Shown: piece after piece, positions 1 to 13,400 of the stretch
Layout: every line of letters begins with the position of its first letter
Position numbering within the stretch: the stretch's first letter is position 1
Source of the DNA: Termitomyces sp. T153
Taxonomy: Eukaryota > Basidiomycota > Agaricomycetes > Agaricales > Lyophyllaceae
Direction: 5' to 3'
Length of the DNA stretch: 64,000 nt
Assembly (NCBI GenBank): GCA_018296165.2
Contig: JACKQL020000011.1
Location: 434,001-498,000, forward strand
Position numbers and translations under genes: made by a program
The notes under the pieces: generated by a model
Told to the model about the DNA's origin: nothing
Databases searched by the model: none
The model's input: the letters and a program-made list of their open reading frames with translations, nothing else

Positions 1-1474
1 ATTTGTTCCCTGAGCGACCGAAAACTCCTCTTTTCCTGCCTTCTCCGTCGTCATCACCTGTCGCTGATCTAAGCGACTCTATCCGAAATATTTCGGCGAA
101 TCTCAATCCTAATGCTCTTCGACACGCACGACAGCCTACTCGATCGTTCTATATTTCTGTTCCACCTGATCCACTCTGGCTACAACAACATAAGGCTCAA
201 CAATCGAGGAACAAAGGGCGGCAGTCTGCGGATGAGTCAGAAAGAGAGCTGACTAGCGGAGGTATAATGGGTGGTGAAGAGACATCATTGGGCGGAGATC
301 GGAAGGCTGAGGAAGGTGATGAGGAGGATGAAGGTATGGCTTTGCTATGACCTTTAGTTCCAGCTTCTTGACAGTAACAAATATAAAGACAATGCTATCA
401 TTGATTTGGACCCTGCAAATGACCTTGCTTCTGGTTCGTGAATTGCTCGCATTCGCTTTCAAATCTTACACCTATTCAGATGAGTTCGAACGGGAGGCAA
501 TCTTGTTGTCGTGCTCTCGAATAAGGGAACAAAGTTGCAAATGGAACAATTGTAGAGTCATTCTCAGTTCAACCGAGAAGCTCATACGGCACTTAGCTTA
601 TGCTCATCAGGAGATTTTCGAAGTATGCAAAGAAGACTGTCAGGGTGTTCTATTGTTCTAACATAATGTAAAAGGATATTTCTGTTTGCAGGTGGCAGCA
701 CTGTGGGCAGCCTGCATTTAACTGGGCAAAGCTTTTTCGACATCTGAAAGGTCATGCACTCGTTCCTTTGCAGTGTGCCTACCAAGGTGATTTAAGCCTA
801 CTAATTACTTTGGTCAATTGGTGCTTACTTTCATCAAGATTGTGAAGAGTCATTCCGAACTCCACGCCAACTTGTAAAACACCATCAAGCTGAGCATCGT
901 AATGATTCACCCAAGCCCTCTGATACACCATTTTCCCCAATACTCAAAACCCCACCCGATGCTTCTCCGCCAGTTCTTCCTTCATATCTTATGGAACCTA
1001 TTCAGCGGCCTTCAATGACAAAGGAACGGCATGGCAACCTAGGACCATGGGTAAGCAGTACTTCAATTTTATTGCTAGTCCACATTTTCATGAAACTAAT
1101 GTTATCAGGTTCTACGACAGATTGCGGGCCCTATCAATCACGAGGTCAAACGGTACAATGCTGCATCGAAACTTCTGCAATCTCCCTCTCTATCTGATAA
1201 AAAAGGCTACCAGCCCTACGACTTCCTCAGTTTCCCATCGACCAATTATTCATCAACACCCTCGCTGCCTTCAAAGATCCGCGGGATGGAGGATCTTATC
1301 TCTGGGGAGGTATCAAACATGGTCCACAATGGTCTGGTCCTTTGGGGTCCACAGGAGGATGTGTCTGAGGATGAGCTATCATTGCCTTCCTCACCATTGT
1401 TACAGCCACATTTCGATGGCGAGGCTACCGCAGAATTGGGCGTTAACGCTGGCCGAATCACGCTGGACAATTAG
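1..1474 (+). CDS. C2H2 zinc-finger protein, 5' truncated by window edge
   Basis: The gene is already open at base 3 with no ATG, so its start lies outside the window. Likely exons are <1..333, 389..433, 480..622 (or ..646), 699..786, 839..1050 and 1109..1474; the third exon's donor is uncertain. Two classical C2H2 fingers are visible: one begins CKWNNC and ends HLAYAH, the other begins CAYQDC, is split by an intron, and ends HHQAEH. Between them is a degenerate finger-like unit (HCGQPAFNW..HLKGH) that keeps only part of the ligand set. The N-terminal part is acidic and hydrophilic, and the C-terminal part is Ser/Pro-rich. C2H2 arrays usually bind DNA or RNA, so a transcription-factor role is inferred. 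I do not recognise an ortholog. Confidence 0.7.
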
Positions 1475-2686
1475 TTGTTTCGTGTCATAATTAGATATTT
1501 AACTGCACAGGTAGAGCTTCATGACCACCTTGTAACATAGCACCATATACATGTGTCACTGTCATTAATAGTTGTAGGACATTAACGTCTATAGTAATGC
1601 ATCAAGACATAGAGGTCGATCCACAAATGGAGTGATCTCTTCCTTCTTTTTTCCATTCGTAGCGCGGACGGTTGACGTTGAAGAATCAAGCGAACACCTA
1701 GTTGTCTGATTGAGAATCCGCTCCGATGTTAGGCACTAGTGGTGGGCACATTTAACAACTATTGTTCGAATTCGACCTACCTGTCTTTGTCTTTGGTCCA
1801 TACAGTAGATCGCCGCGACGGAGAAAGTAGAAATACTAACGACAGTCTAAGCTCTATTGGTATTCCTTTCTTGTAGCTTTGGAGAACAAGACATTGTAAT
1901 GATAGGTGGGACTGAGATCGGAAGGCGGCGACGATGAGAGGAAGTGTCAAGTTAACAATGAATATGTGGCGAAGGGGGAGAATTGTGTCGAATTCACAAT
2001 ATGCAGAAAAAAAAAGTTGCATAGAGTTTCGCGTCCGTAGTCTTGAAAAGTTATTCCACACTTGAACGATGCACATCCCGGTTCGAGCAGCTGTGAAACA
2101 GGGATGTAGATGACAAATCTCGGAAACTCAAGTCTGCCAGTTTATAATGGTCCATGCAAACAGCTCATGTAACGGAAGAAAGTCAAAAGGTCGCACGCAG
2201 CTGAATGCAAAATGCAAACAAAGAGGCCCGGAGCAAGGAGGAGAGCCATTGGAGGGCGTCCGACAAAGACTTGATGGGATCGGCAAAGAAAGATGGTTGT
2301 ATAGTTTCAGCACAAGCAGGTCAAGGATGTGTCACGCATGTCTCGGGTTGAGCTCAAACCCTCACAGATATATAAGATGGATGCCGCTGACTCCCTGAGA
2401 TCGAGTACAGAGTGATCATGCCACATGCGGACGCCGGATCTATTAATTTAAAGAGACATACCACGGCAGCTTCGGACAAGTAAGTACCGAGTGACTGAGC
2501 TGTGAGTATGGTTGCCTGATGATAAGTAAGTAGTTATGTTGCAAGACTGATATGATCACTGCGATCACATTCCGAAGAACTGATGACAAGTTGCCGCATT
2601 TGGTGTCTATGTAGGGTCGCTGAGCGAAACTATTGTAATACTTCATCTTCTCGACTTTCTCTCAGGTCCGTTCTGGTTTGACCGCC
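1475..2686. other. Intergenic, no gene seen
   Basis: About 1.2 kb between the zinc-finger gene and the histone-fold gene. It contains only short reading frames without codon-level or family support. It presumably carries the 3' end of the first gene and the promoter and 5' UTR of the second. I see no tRNA or repeat. Confidence 0.5.
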
Positions 2687-5600
2687 ATGGCTGGCCCCTT
2701 CGACAGCCTCGGTAAGTCCCCCTCCAGACTTTGTAACGCTTCCAAGTATCAATTGTCAATGCATAGGCCCCTTCTACATCTCCGCCCACTTTGCGGACGT
2801 GATTCTCTCAGAAATAAGACCAACAAAGCTCAACATCGAGGCCTTGCACTCGATAAATGTGTTTTTAGACGAATTTCTCTTCAATATACTCAAGAATGCA
2901 AGCTCTCTTCTCACAGACAATCTACGTGCCAGCTTGCTTGGCTTGCTCCCCACTGCCCTTGGCAAAGAAGCACTCCTTGAAGCAGAAGTCGAGTTAAGGG
3001 CATACTGGGATCGTACAGCAGCCCCTGATGCAGGTACTTTTGTGGACGATTCAAAGGTGTTCCATCTACAGTGGGCTTTCGAGGTTCATTCTCTATATCT
3101 CTTCTTCATGTCGCCTTTCTGAAGAACACTTGCTAGTTGCTGAGACTCAAATGCGGAGCTTACTCAACACTTAATGATTCTGACGAGGACAACGCAGCTG
3201 AGATTCGTACAAATGATAGGATGACCGCCGCAGGAGGAATACCGCCTAAGGCTGCTCTACTAGCGCCCGCTTCTCTGTATCTCACGGCAATTCTTGAGTG
3301 TGTTCCCAGATCTGTATACATTGTCTTCCTTGCTGACTAGCCTGTTAAATGCATAGAGCTATTTGCGAGTGAGTTCTGAGGCATTTTCAATATCATCAAA
3401 ACTTATTTTCCCCAGGCATATCTTATCAAATGTCAGTCGTGTCGTTGCACGAGACAGCAGTCGCACCAATGCAACTGCTCAAGACTTATTCGTTGCTCTC
3501 TGCGAAGATCATACGATTTATGACCTTTTTAAGAAGATGAAAGGTAGGTCGTGAGTCAAGTTCATGATTATCACTTGGGCTGACAATCCCTTAGTTTATG
3601 AACAGATAGAACAACTATCCAAACTTCCTAAAGTTCGGCGAAGTAAGTCGTTAACAAGGAACGAAAAGTCTTCGCGCACGTCTTCACCCCAGCAAGATAT
3701 GTCTTCGACCAAGCCCCCCGCAGAAGCTCCTGCCATAGCAACCAATACAGGTTCCACCGCTGCCGGAATCACTGGGTCTAGACCTTCGTTCGAAAAGACA
3801 CGAACCATGAAAATGTTCAAGGTCAACAGCAGATCGTCCATTGATGCGGATGTTCCCAACGATCATAAAAGGTCCAATTCTTCTGTCAGTGAAAAGAGCT
3901 CCGGGCATACGACAATTCTGATGGACGACTCAGCGTACGAGGTCGGTAATTCGGATCCATGATGTTCACAGCCTGAATCTTCACAGAATGATGCGCTTCG
4001 GCAAGAATTCGACGACCTAATGCGTTCGTCATCTACCATGAAAGTATCACTCACGCCTGACCGGTTGAAGACCATGGAGGTATGTGGTTCCTGAGGCCTG
4101 ATCTTCATCATCCATCAATCTTTTTTTCCCAAAAAGGTGTACAAACAGGAAAAGGAAAGCGGAAATCGACGAGGCCCTGAATCAGAATCTGAAAATCCTC
4201 CACCTGTTGCACCACGAGCAACTGGTCGCCGCCCCTCTCTTCTCCACCGCGTGGACTCCATCAAGGAGGACGAAGAAGAGAGTGGACTCAAACCTACTCC
4301 TCCTCTTCCTACTACTCGCAACCGCCAAGCTAGTGTCAGTACACGTCCGAGCACCGCACCAGTTTCCGGCCGTGTGCGGTCAGTCTCCAGTTCAGGCTCC
4401 AGTGCTGTGTCACGTTTTTTTGCAAACTCATCCCACACCTCAACATCCCTTCCCGCTCCTATGGTAGTTGATCAGTCCTCAATGCAGAAACATCGCCATA
4501 TTACTAATGTCCAAGGTCCTTCTCTCCCCACACGCACACGTAGAGTTCAGCGCAACCGAGAGTCCCTCAATTTGGACGAAGTCATGGCTGGGTCAGACGA
4601 CGACGAAGTTCTGATCCTAGCTCCTCCGCCCAAATTCTCACCCAGACCGGCAACTCCCAGAGGCAATGGCCAAAACGTCTCTGAAAATACGAGACATCTG
4701 ATCAACTTTCTTTCGGAAGGGCCATCTGGCATGGGAGGACCTGTGTCTGATACCGCAAATGACGGGCCGCTTTGTGGGACATCAAACGGAAAATTAAAGG
4801 GCACGGGAAGATTACAGAGGATGATATCTAAATTATCTTTAGGTAGTGGGGACCGTTTACGCCGAACTGATGACGTCTCAAGACCATCTGCACAAGCAGC
4901 TCGAGCGATACCTTCGCAGCCGTCATTGAATAACCTGTCCTCTCTTGCCAATCGCCCGGTACCTCCTCGTCCGCCCCCAGCTCCTCGACCCATCTCACCT
5001 CCCGAGTCACCTCGTGACTCATTTGAGGACCAAAGCTATACCTACTCTCGCTCGAGGAGCATATCCACTGCTGAAAGGAAATTGCATTCAGATTCTAGTA
5101 ATCAGTCGGGACCTGTTTTAGTGCCGACGATTCCTTCTTCCTCTATACAACGTAGTGGAAGTGTTTCATCTATTCGTTCGCAGTCGCAGTCGCAGTCGCA
5201 CGAGAACGGACACATCCAGCAATTTTTCGATGGTAAAACACAGCAGTACGTTAAAGTCAATGGACATGCGCAACAACAACGACAGCGTACAGTCGATACT
5301 GTTCAACCAGTTGTACCCCCTCCCCACGCTATCAGTGCACAGAGGTCGGACAGCCGCTCTTCGCCCATCCCTTCTCAGGGTCAGTGGCGCTCTCAGGCTG
5401 CATCATCTACCCCACCTGCATCGCTAAATCGCAAGCCTCCACCAGTGTACATTGACCGAGGTACGCAGCCTCATATTTCACACGAGGATGCACTCCACAT
5501 GCACCGGCTTTTCTCGAAAGCTACAACAGCCGACGAATGTCGTCTCATTCTCGACATGTTCCTCACTAGAACTGGTATACTGGACCCTAGACAACAATTA

Positions 5601-5816
5601 AATGCACCACATCCTCCTTTTCGTGACCAGGCTGCCGCTGCGGACTCGCGTCTAGAGGCATCCCTGCTGGAGCTACTTCTTGGAAGTGAACCCGCCACTG
5701 CCACTAGAGAGAGTTCTATCATTGGCAGTGGACAACCCGTCGCAGCTTCCGGATCGTCCATCGCGCAACAAGAGGCTTTCCGATTCGTACAAAATGATAC
5801 AATGATGAGGGCTTGA
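2687..5816 (+). CDS. Tandem histone-fold domain protein with long disordered tail
   Basis: Exons 2687..2711, 2767..3083, 3137..3297, 3357..3368, 3416..3544, 3596..3941, 3987..4079 and 4137..5816 join in frame to 920 codons plus stop. The fourth exon is only 12 nt (AGCTATTTGCGA, encoding part of AICE). Residues ~10-85 and ~155-205 look like two histone folds. The second resembles H2A: a segment like APASLYLTAILE, then a helix, then a TAQDLFVALCED stretch. Paired histone folds are known in ABTB2-like proteins, but no ankyrin or BTB domain follows here. The remaining ~700 residues are Ser/Pro/Arg-rich with a polyproline stretch (PPRPPPAPRP) near residue 630. A short, probably helical, block near residues 805-845 (HISHEDALHMHRLF) follows. 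The start lies in the context CCGCCATGG. Function is unknown; chromatin or signalling scaffolding is only a guess. Confidence 0.75.
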
Positions 5817-5982
5817 TCTGACATGTAAACACCTATGCTTCGAAGCTCACTACCTGTATCACCTTCATCATCTATTCAATATTCTTTGGCGTTTCTTCAT
5901 TTTGTTGACTCATTCACCCAGGTGGACAATAATTATATCAGTGTGGAATCATATATAACAAGTTGGTAAAATACTTTTCTGC

Positions 5983-8900
5983 TCATCGCACTTCCAGAGA
6001 GACCGCGATGCCCATTGATGCCAACTCTGCACATAGATAGCGGAAAACGTAGGGCACAGCGACAACGTCAAGATCACCTCCCTTAGATGCACGCCCGAGA
6101 ACGTGTTGTGAAGGAATTGCAATATGAACGTCGGCTTTTGGCCTTTGCAAGTGCTGGCCCGTCTCCAAAGTTTGTCGCTCCTTCTCCTCTTCCTCTGCAG
6201 CAGCTGCACGACATGATCTACAATATTCACCGCCTGGACCACTTGCCTTGATCGAGCTTGACTCCCCAATTGACACTTCTCCGAGACTAATGTCCTCGTA
6301 TCCCAAAGAAATAAGGCTTCCGCATGTGCGACATACCCAAGCCGTCGAGTAGTCAGAACAGTTCATCAGCCTATCTTGCAGCAAGAAAGATGTCCCATGT
6401 GCAATGAGTGCATCACGTTCCATCTCACCAAATCGTATGCCTCCGGCTCGTTTTCTCCCCTGCTCAAGAGTCAGAAAGTGTATGATATTGATAGAGAGCA
6501 TCAAGCACTCACCTTCACAGGCTGTCGTGTTACGGGATCAACGGGTCCTGTAGTACGTACTTGGAACTTGTCAAGCACCATGTGCCTCAGACGTTGATAG
6601 TATACAACACCAAGGTAGATATCAGCGGCAAACTCTTTGCCTGTTATCCCCGAGTACATAGGTTCATTCCCATAATAGTTGTAGCCAGCTGCGAGAAGTT
6701 GCTCTCCAAAGTAGTCAATCGCGGTGTCTTTCTCAGAGAATCTGATGAAATCATGAGACGATCAAATAAAATCATGACAAAGAACATCAACGCACTTGAA
6801 AGGGGTGGCATCCTGGGCAAGCCCATGCATCGCACCTGCCTTGCCTGCCATGCTTTCGACCAACATGCCGATGGTCATACGACTAGGGAACGCATGAGGG
6901 TTGATAATGACGTCTGGTTGCATCCCACTCTCGCTGAATGGCATGTCTATCGCAGGCCACTTCTGTGAGCAGACACCCTTCTGTCCGTGACGGGACGAGA
7001 ACTTGTCACCGATAACCGGAGAACGCGTAATCCTCAGGGTGATCTGGACCTTTTGTAGTTCGCTGTCACCAGTATCATTACCTATGATTGTTGTCAGTGA
7101 GTTGTGAAATATGCATCTAACCAAAAGCTGACCTATAAGACGAACTTGATCAATATGTGCAGTTTCGTCGCCCTTATACTTGACGAACTGCGTGCGGTTC
7201 CTGTTATCATCGATGTACGCGACCAATGGCTCTCCAGGACCAACGATCGCACCGATGTAGGGTAAACCATCAAGATCAATTGTCTCCACACATGGATGAA
7301 TCCGATCGCCAGATAGTTTGATATCCTTACCGATACCAAAGTGTAGAGTCGGTGCAGAAGATGATTTAACTGCGCCTTTCACATCTTTGAGATCAATGAT
7401 TTGCGACTTATAAACCGTCCCATATGCGAAGCCCCGTTCGTGTGCTGATTTGTTAAGGATCATGGCGTCTTCCATATCATATCCGGTGTAAGAAATAACA
7501 GCAACGATAGCGTTGGTACCATTAGGGAAGGCATCCATAGCATAGGTATTATGTAAAGCAGGACGAACGACCGGACTTTGACCACTTTGCAATCGGTAAA
7601 GCTTGTTGTCCGTTCTATGGCGAAGAGCTGTTGAAGGAGTTCCCATCGTTTGTTTACCCATCTAGACATGTTGTCAACGGAACATTATCAAGTCAAGAAT
7701 ACGATTCAGAATACCTGACACTGATAGATATTTCGTGGGCTCTGGGACATCATCAGCACAAAACATATGCACATCAATAATGATGAGTGTCCTTACTTGA
7801 TTGAAGTCGGAGAAAGGAGTGAGGTTGGCAAGGATTGAAAGGAAATTAGTAGGATTGTGTTCGACATGAGTCGAAGCATCTGGCTCGATTTCCTCTGGAG
7901 TGACTGCAATATTCATATAGACCTGTTCAAAGGGACCGATCTGATCGTCGCGCCCGTTTAGAAGATACTTTACGGGTCGCATCATCCTCGCTCGTGAAGA
8001 GAAAAGGAATAAGCCAGGATATTGACCTCCTTTTGATTCCGGTACTAGTCCAATCTCTAGATCCAATGGAACTTCATGTTTTCCCTCAGTCTTCCATATA
8101 CGAAGATTCTTGGCAAGCTGTGTCGCTAGCGATGGTTGCGCCCAGCCAATGACACGCCCGTCAAGTTGAACGCAGATACTTTTCCGGCCGTCTATTGAGG
8201 GAGCAAAAGCCTGAGTCATTCCATGGGCTGCAAGAAGAGACGGGATGTGGGCAACAGCCAGAGGTGCAGTTACAATGCGACATGTCCTGGAGAGATGATT
8301 GAGCAGACCACACGGCGAACCATCAGGAGTATGGACAGGGCACAGAAATCCTGATATTCATAAATCAACTGCGGAAAGATCAAAAGCACAAAATGAGACT
8401 TACCCCATGCTTCAGGTAATAGTTTCCGGACGGTAGTTGTTTTCAATTCTGCAAAAAATGCACCACGATGTATACATCTAAAATGACTGATATAGCGTTG
8501 CCAATTCAGTTTCTCAGCAACGATAGTGAAACCAGAAGCTTGTTGAAGGTCAAGACCTGTGGGTGAGACAAGGTTTCCGGTTGCGAGGAAATTTGAAAGC
8601 TTTGCACCAATATCGAAATTTACTTTCGACAGAACCTTAATGAAATACTTCTCTACGAGTAGTCATTATCCCGAAGTGAGCACCAAATGGTGAAACTCAC
8701 TATCGTTAAAATCCACAGCGGCTTCATTTCGCACGTCAATCCTGATAGTACTGCGAACATTGTTAAGAATCTCATCCATTCGCTCTTTGATGATCATCCC
8801 ATATAAGTGTCCTGGAAGTAGGACTTCCTGGTGTTGGGGTGAATCCGGGTTATCAGCGCAACATGAAGAGGCTACAAGTGCATAGAGTTTCCGAAGCATG

Positions 8901-10235
8901 AACCTAGGGGGTATTAGGAACAGGAAAAGATGCTGGCCAGTGTATACGTACAAGAGCATGCGGAATTTATCTCGAGGTGACTCCAAATGCACGAGTATCA
9001 TCTTTTGAATCAGATAGGCACCCAAGGCAGCATTTGTCCAGTCTTCAGGCATATTCAGCAAGACACGGAATTTGTCACCTAGGTATTCCAAGCATTGCTC
9101 TCCAGTGTGCATAGTGAACATTTTGAAACTCCGTAAAAGCAACTCAACACGATCAGACAGGAAGGTATTTTCGTAGTCCTGCATCATGATTCCCTCGAAG
9201 ATCTCCCGGTCTGAAGCACCTACAAGAGCCTTGAGCACAAGCATAATTGGTATCACATATTCTTGTTTTCGTAGACTGAAGCGAAGCATTGCACTTCCGT
9301 TCGATAGATAATGGAGATTGTTGGTGACGCTGGTTTGGTCAGGGCGGACACAGCGAATTTGAACTGCGTAAGGAGTATATGATGGACCACGGTTGGAGAA
9401 AGAAGGGCGAATAAGAGAAATGACATGATTACGCCGGGGGAGAATTAGATAGCGAATGAGACGCTCATTTCCGTTTATAACGAAATAGCCACCGAATTCT
9501 TCTGGTTCTTCGTGGTGACGCACGAGATCTGCTGAGGACATGTTGCGGAGATTGCATCTAACAGACTGATCGAATCCTTGAGTGCTATGATCTAGAAAGG
9601 CAGAAAACTGTTGGACGTACTCGAACCATTATAGGTACTAGTCCGCAATCTTTAATGATATTGTGCACTTGACCGGAGGTATCCGTCCAACAAAGTTTTA
9701 TGTTCATACGACCTCGATATGATGTCAACCGTTCTCGTGCCTAAATGTCGGATTCTTAGCCAAGGTTCTAATAATAGTAGATTTCGATGATTACTTCAGA
9801 AGGATATACTCGTATGTCCTTGCAATCTCGTTGTACCTTGTCGGGGACTTGGGGACGCGCAATTGCAACGGAATCAATCCATACTATATGGAGGTCAGGT
9901 TTCGCTTCGTCTGCGAAAAGTAACCAGCGCTCACTCCGCATACGATTCCCCCATCCATTAACCCCAGTTTCTGGATTTGTTGCTCCAGTTCCATCGAATA
10001 CAACGCGTTCTCCAATGTCTTTGATCGCGAGAGAAAGTAGTCCTCTGCCATCGCCATCACCTGCAGGGAGCCCAGAGCCATCGAACAGAGCGTTGAACGA
10101 TTCGATGTGAGGAGCCACAAATTCGTTCAAGATATTGTATGTCGAGCCATCTTTTTGTGGTTCTCTAAATGCTTTTTCGCGCACTAGGGTGTTGAATGTG
10201 GGAATCTTCTTCGTATTTGTGGAACCATCAGGCAT
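5983..10235 (-). CDS. RPA2: DNA-directed RNA polymerase I subunit RPA2 (second largest)
   Basis: This is the beta-like subunit of RNA polymerase I, which transcribes the rDNA in the nucleolus. Exons (low..high) are 5983..6469, 6513..6741, 6797..7081, 7133..7661, 7715..7741, 7797..8350, 8404..8652, 8701..8903, 8952..9565, 9621..9740 and 9795..10235. They join to 1,245 codons, close to the usual ~1,200. Landmarks are [51 protein letters not shown] (across a 27-nt microexon), [15 protein letters not shown], and a C-terminal zinc site (C-x2-C near 1126 and C-x2-C near 1163). The Pol I type is judged from the N-terminal and lobe segments. The ATG at 10235 was chosen because the upstream frame holds only a GTG before a stop. 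It is divergent from NUP98. Confidence 0.95.
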
Positions 10236-10422
10236 GCTGTGAACTAGACCGTTGCAGCTGAGGCAGAGCTTGGCCAGTGAAAAATTGAGCACGTGACCAG
10301 ACCGGAAGCTAAATCACTTGCGATCCACGGGACCGTGGGTGCCGGAGATTGAAAGATAGTGAAAGTTCGCGTTGTTGTTATCGAGCTCTGGGTCAATTAC
10401 TTCTGACATTCTTGCCTCAACG
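10236..10422. promoter_or_regulatory. Shared divergent promoter RPA2 / NUP98
   Basis: Only 187 bp separate the two start codons, so the genes must share a promoter region or have overlapping ones. A CACGTG E-box lies at 10290-10295. The NUP98 side is followed directly by the ATG at 10423. No clear TATA box is visible. Co-regulation of a Pol I subunit with a nucleoporin is possible but is inference. Confidence 0.5.
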
Positions 10423-13400
10423 ATGTTCGGCAATGTAGCGTCCTCATGGGCAACCCCACAACAAAATCAGCAGCAACAGCAGCAGCAGACCAGCGCTTTT
10501 GGGCAGCCAGCGAGCGGCTTCGGTACCTCTGGTGAGTCAAATATGATGATTCACTCAACACGCATACTCACAGTATTTAACAGCCTTCGGCAATACGGGC
10601 ACAAGCGCCTTTGGTCAACCCGCTCAGCAGCCCCAAGCAAATCCAATGTTCGGTAACTTAGGCGCGCCAGCTGCAAACACGAACACTGGCTTTGGTACGT
10701 CTTGTTACTATCTTGATTGTTCTTGCATCGTATGTCGTACTTAATTTTGTGCTGAAAAGGCGCATTTGGGGGTACTAACACCTCTCAAAACAATGCAACA
10801 AATCCAATGTTTGGAGGCGCAAAGCCATCTACAGGCTTCGGCGCGTTCGGGGGAGGAACGAGTGCTTTCGGAGGGGGTGCTTTTGGTCAAACCAATACTG
10901 CCAGTGGTTCTGGAACAGGAGCGTTTGGGCAACCTACTACAACTACCACCACGAGCGCGTTTGGGACTGGAAATTCAATCTTTGGTGCAAGCAAGCCTAC
11001 GACAACAGCATTTGGTACCGCGACTGGTGAGTGACATATAATCTGATTTTCAGCTTTTATTGACGAGCTTGTTATTGTAGGTTCTACAACTACACCCCCT
11101 GTAACTGCTGGATCGTCAAATCCGCCATATGCTGTGCACACGGAGAAAGATCCCAGTAGTGCAAATATAACTCTACAGTATCAATCCATCTCTTGCATGC
11201 CTGTCTATGCAAACACTTCAGTAGAGGTATATCAAATATCTTTATATATCTTGTCAAATCTTTTGACAGCTTTGCCTCAAGGAAATACGACTTCAAGACT
11301 ACAATCAAGGGCGAAAAACTGCGAGTACTTTCGGTCCTGGAACGTTTGGCACTACCCAGCCCGCTGCAGGTACCGGACTCTTCGGTGCGCAACCGGCTCA
11401 ACCAACTTCGGCATTCGGAGCTCCTGCGACCAACACTGGTGGATTTGGTGCCTTTGGTACCAACAACACAACGACAACTCCAGCAACGACCGGTGCTTTT
11501 GGTGGTGGAGGCGCTTTTGGTCAACCCCAACAACAGCAACAACAAAGTAGCGGATTTGGTGCTTTTGGATCAACGACACAACAACCTCAACAGCAACAAA
11601 CTGGAGGTGGACTGTTTGGTGCTGGCGGAGGTGGTGCTGGCGGAGCGTTCGGTACCACTACATCGAAACCTTTCGGTGCATTTGGAAGTGGAACTGGTAA
11701 GTAACTATGTTGAGGCTTCTGGGCTCTACAGCTGACTAGTCTTCAGGAACCACAACCAACGCTTTTGGCGGTGGCGGAACATTCGGGCAGAACCAGCAGC
11801 CACAGACACAGCCCACCGGCGGTCTATTCGGGTCTACCAATAACACCACTTCCAATACTGGCGCATTTGGAAGCTTTGGTGCGCTTCTTGTCGTTGAAAC
11901 TGTTTTTCTCTAATCCAGTCTCAGGTAACAACAATGCCAATAATAAATCGGTCTTTGGGCAGACTACAACAACGCAACCGGCGACTGGGTTCGGCGCTTT
12001 CGGTTCGACTCAACCACAACAGAATCCACAGCAGCCGCAGACGAACCCCTTATTTGGTGGCGGTGGTGGCACTGGCATCTTTGGCCAACAACAGCAACCG
12101 CAACAACAGCAGGGTACTCAACAACCAGCCTCCAATCCATGTATGTCGCCCTTAGTGATATCTGATCATCCATGCTGAGCATGTTCTTTCTAGTGTTCGG
12201 TGGGGGACAGACGAGCAACGCCGGGGGTCTATTTGGGGGTGGTGGCGGCGTCTTTGGCGCCAATCAGCAGCAGCAACAGACGCAACAACCTGCTCAAACT
12301 GGTGCATTCGGTGCCTTTGGCACCAAGCCCGCCCAGCCCACAGGAGGACTTTTTGGAGGCGGTGGGACTTTTGGGCAGCCAACGAGCACTAACACTACCC
12401 AGCAAACCAATTCTCTCTTCGGCAGTTCACTTGGTGGTCAACAAAATACCCAAACGACAGCCGGTGGGGGTTTGTTCGGCAAGCCTGCGCCTACTTTAGG
12501 TGCTTCAACTTCCACCAGTGGGGGTGGTCTTTTTGGTTCAACTAACCAGACTGGTGGACTGTTTAACACCTCCATAACTGCTCCCGGTGCTCAGGGTACG
12601 CTCATGGCGTCTATATCTGAACCTATAGGATCCGAACTACCTATCTTCAATTTACTTCCTCCTGGCCCTCGTCTCTTCGATCTCGACACATCCCAGAAGA
12701 AGAAACCCGGTTTTTTCGTGGATGCACCGACACGGTCGCCAATGCCTCGTATTGGATATACGCCCGCCAATTCCAAACTTCGAGGATTCGGCGCCTCGTT
12801 ATCATCGCCGGTTCCTTCCCCGTCTCCCCTTGCTGGTAGCCTTCTGTTGAACTCTAGCAGGACTAATGGGTTGTCTCTTAGCAGAGCTGCTGACAATTCG
12901 TCAGGCATTGACACCTTTTTGGGTCGTAGCTCGAGCCCCGCGCTCGGAAGCGGAACCAAGCAGAGTGTGAAAAAAGTTATCCTTGACAAAAAGGTCGAGC
13001 CTACAGAAGTCTTTGTCAAATCTGGTGGCTCACCTGGTGGTCTTCGTGGTGGCAAGGTTGTCTTCAGCCCGGCACTCAGTGCTGCATCACGCGAAAAGGA
13101 CGCGCAGGCAGCGTTGAAACCCATCAATGTGACCCAATCTCCAACACCTCGGCCAAAGAATACCCCAAATCGCTTCACAGCCCAGAGCCTCGTATCCGCT
13201 GAAGATGGTCAAGGACGAGAACTTGAGGAAGGCGAATATTATGTGAAGCCTGACCTTGCGACCCTCAAGCAAAAGGGGTATGACGAATTATCTTCTTTCA
13301 GCAATCTCGTCGTTGGTCGGGTCGGGTATGGAGAGATTGAATTCCTGGACCCTGTCGACTTGACTGGATTGCCAAAGCTTGGGGCGCTCCTTGGCGAAGT

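Noticed and set aside
4547..4993. Minus-strand frame of 148 codons inside the histone-fold gene
   Set aside because: It lies wholly within exon 8 of the plus-strand gene, has biased Gly/Arg composition of an antisense shadow, and no family match.
10236..10292. RPA2 starting at the upstream GTG (10292)
   Set aside because: A stop lies just upstream and GTG starts are not expected in nuclear genes; the ATG at 10235 fits the family's N-terminal length.
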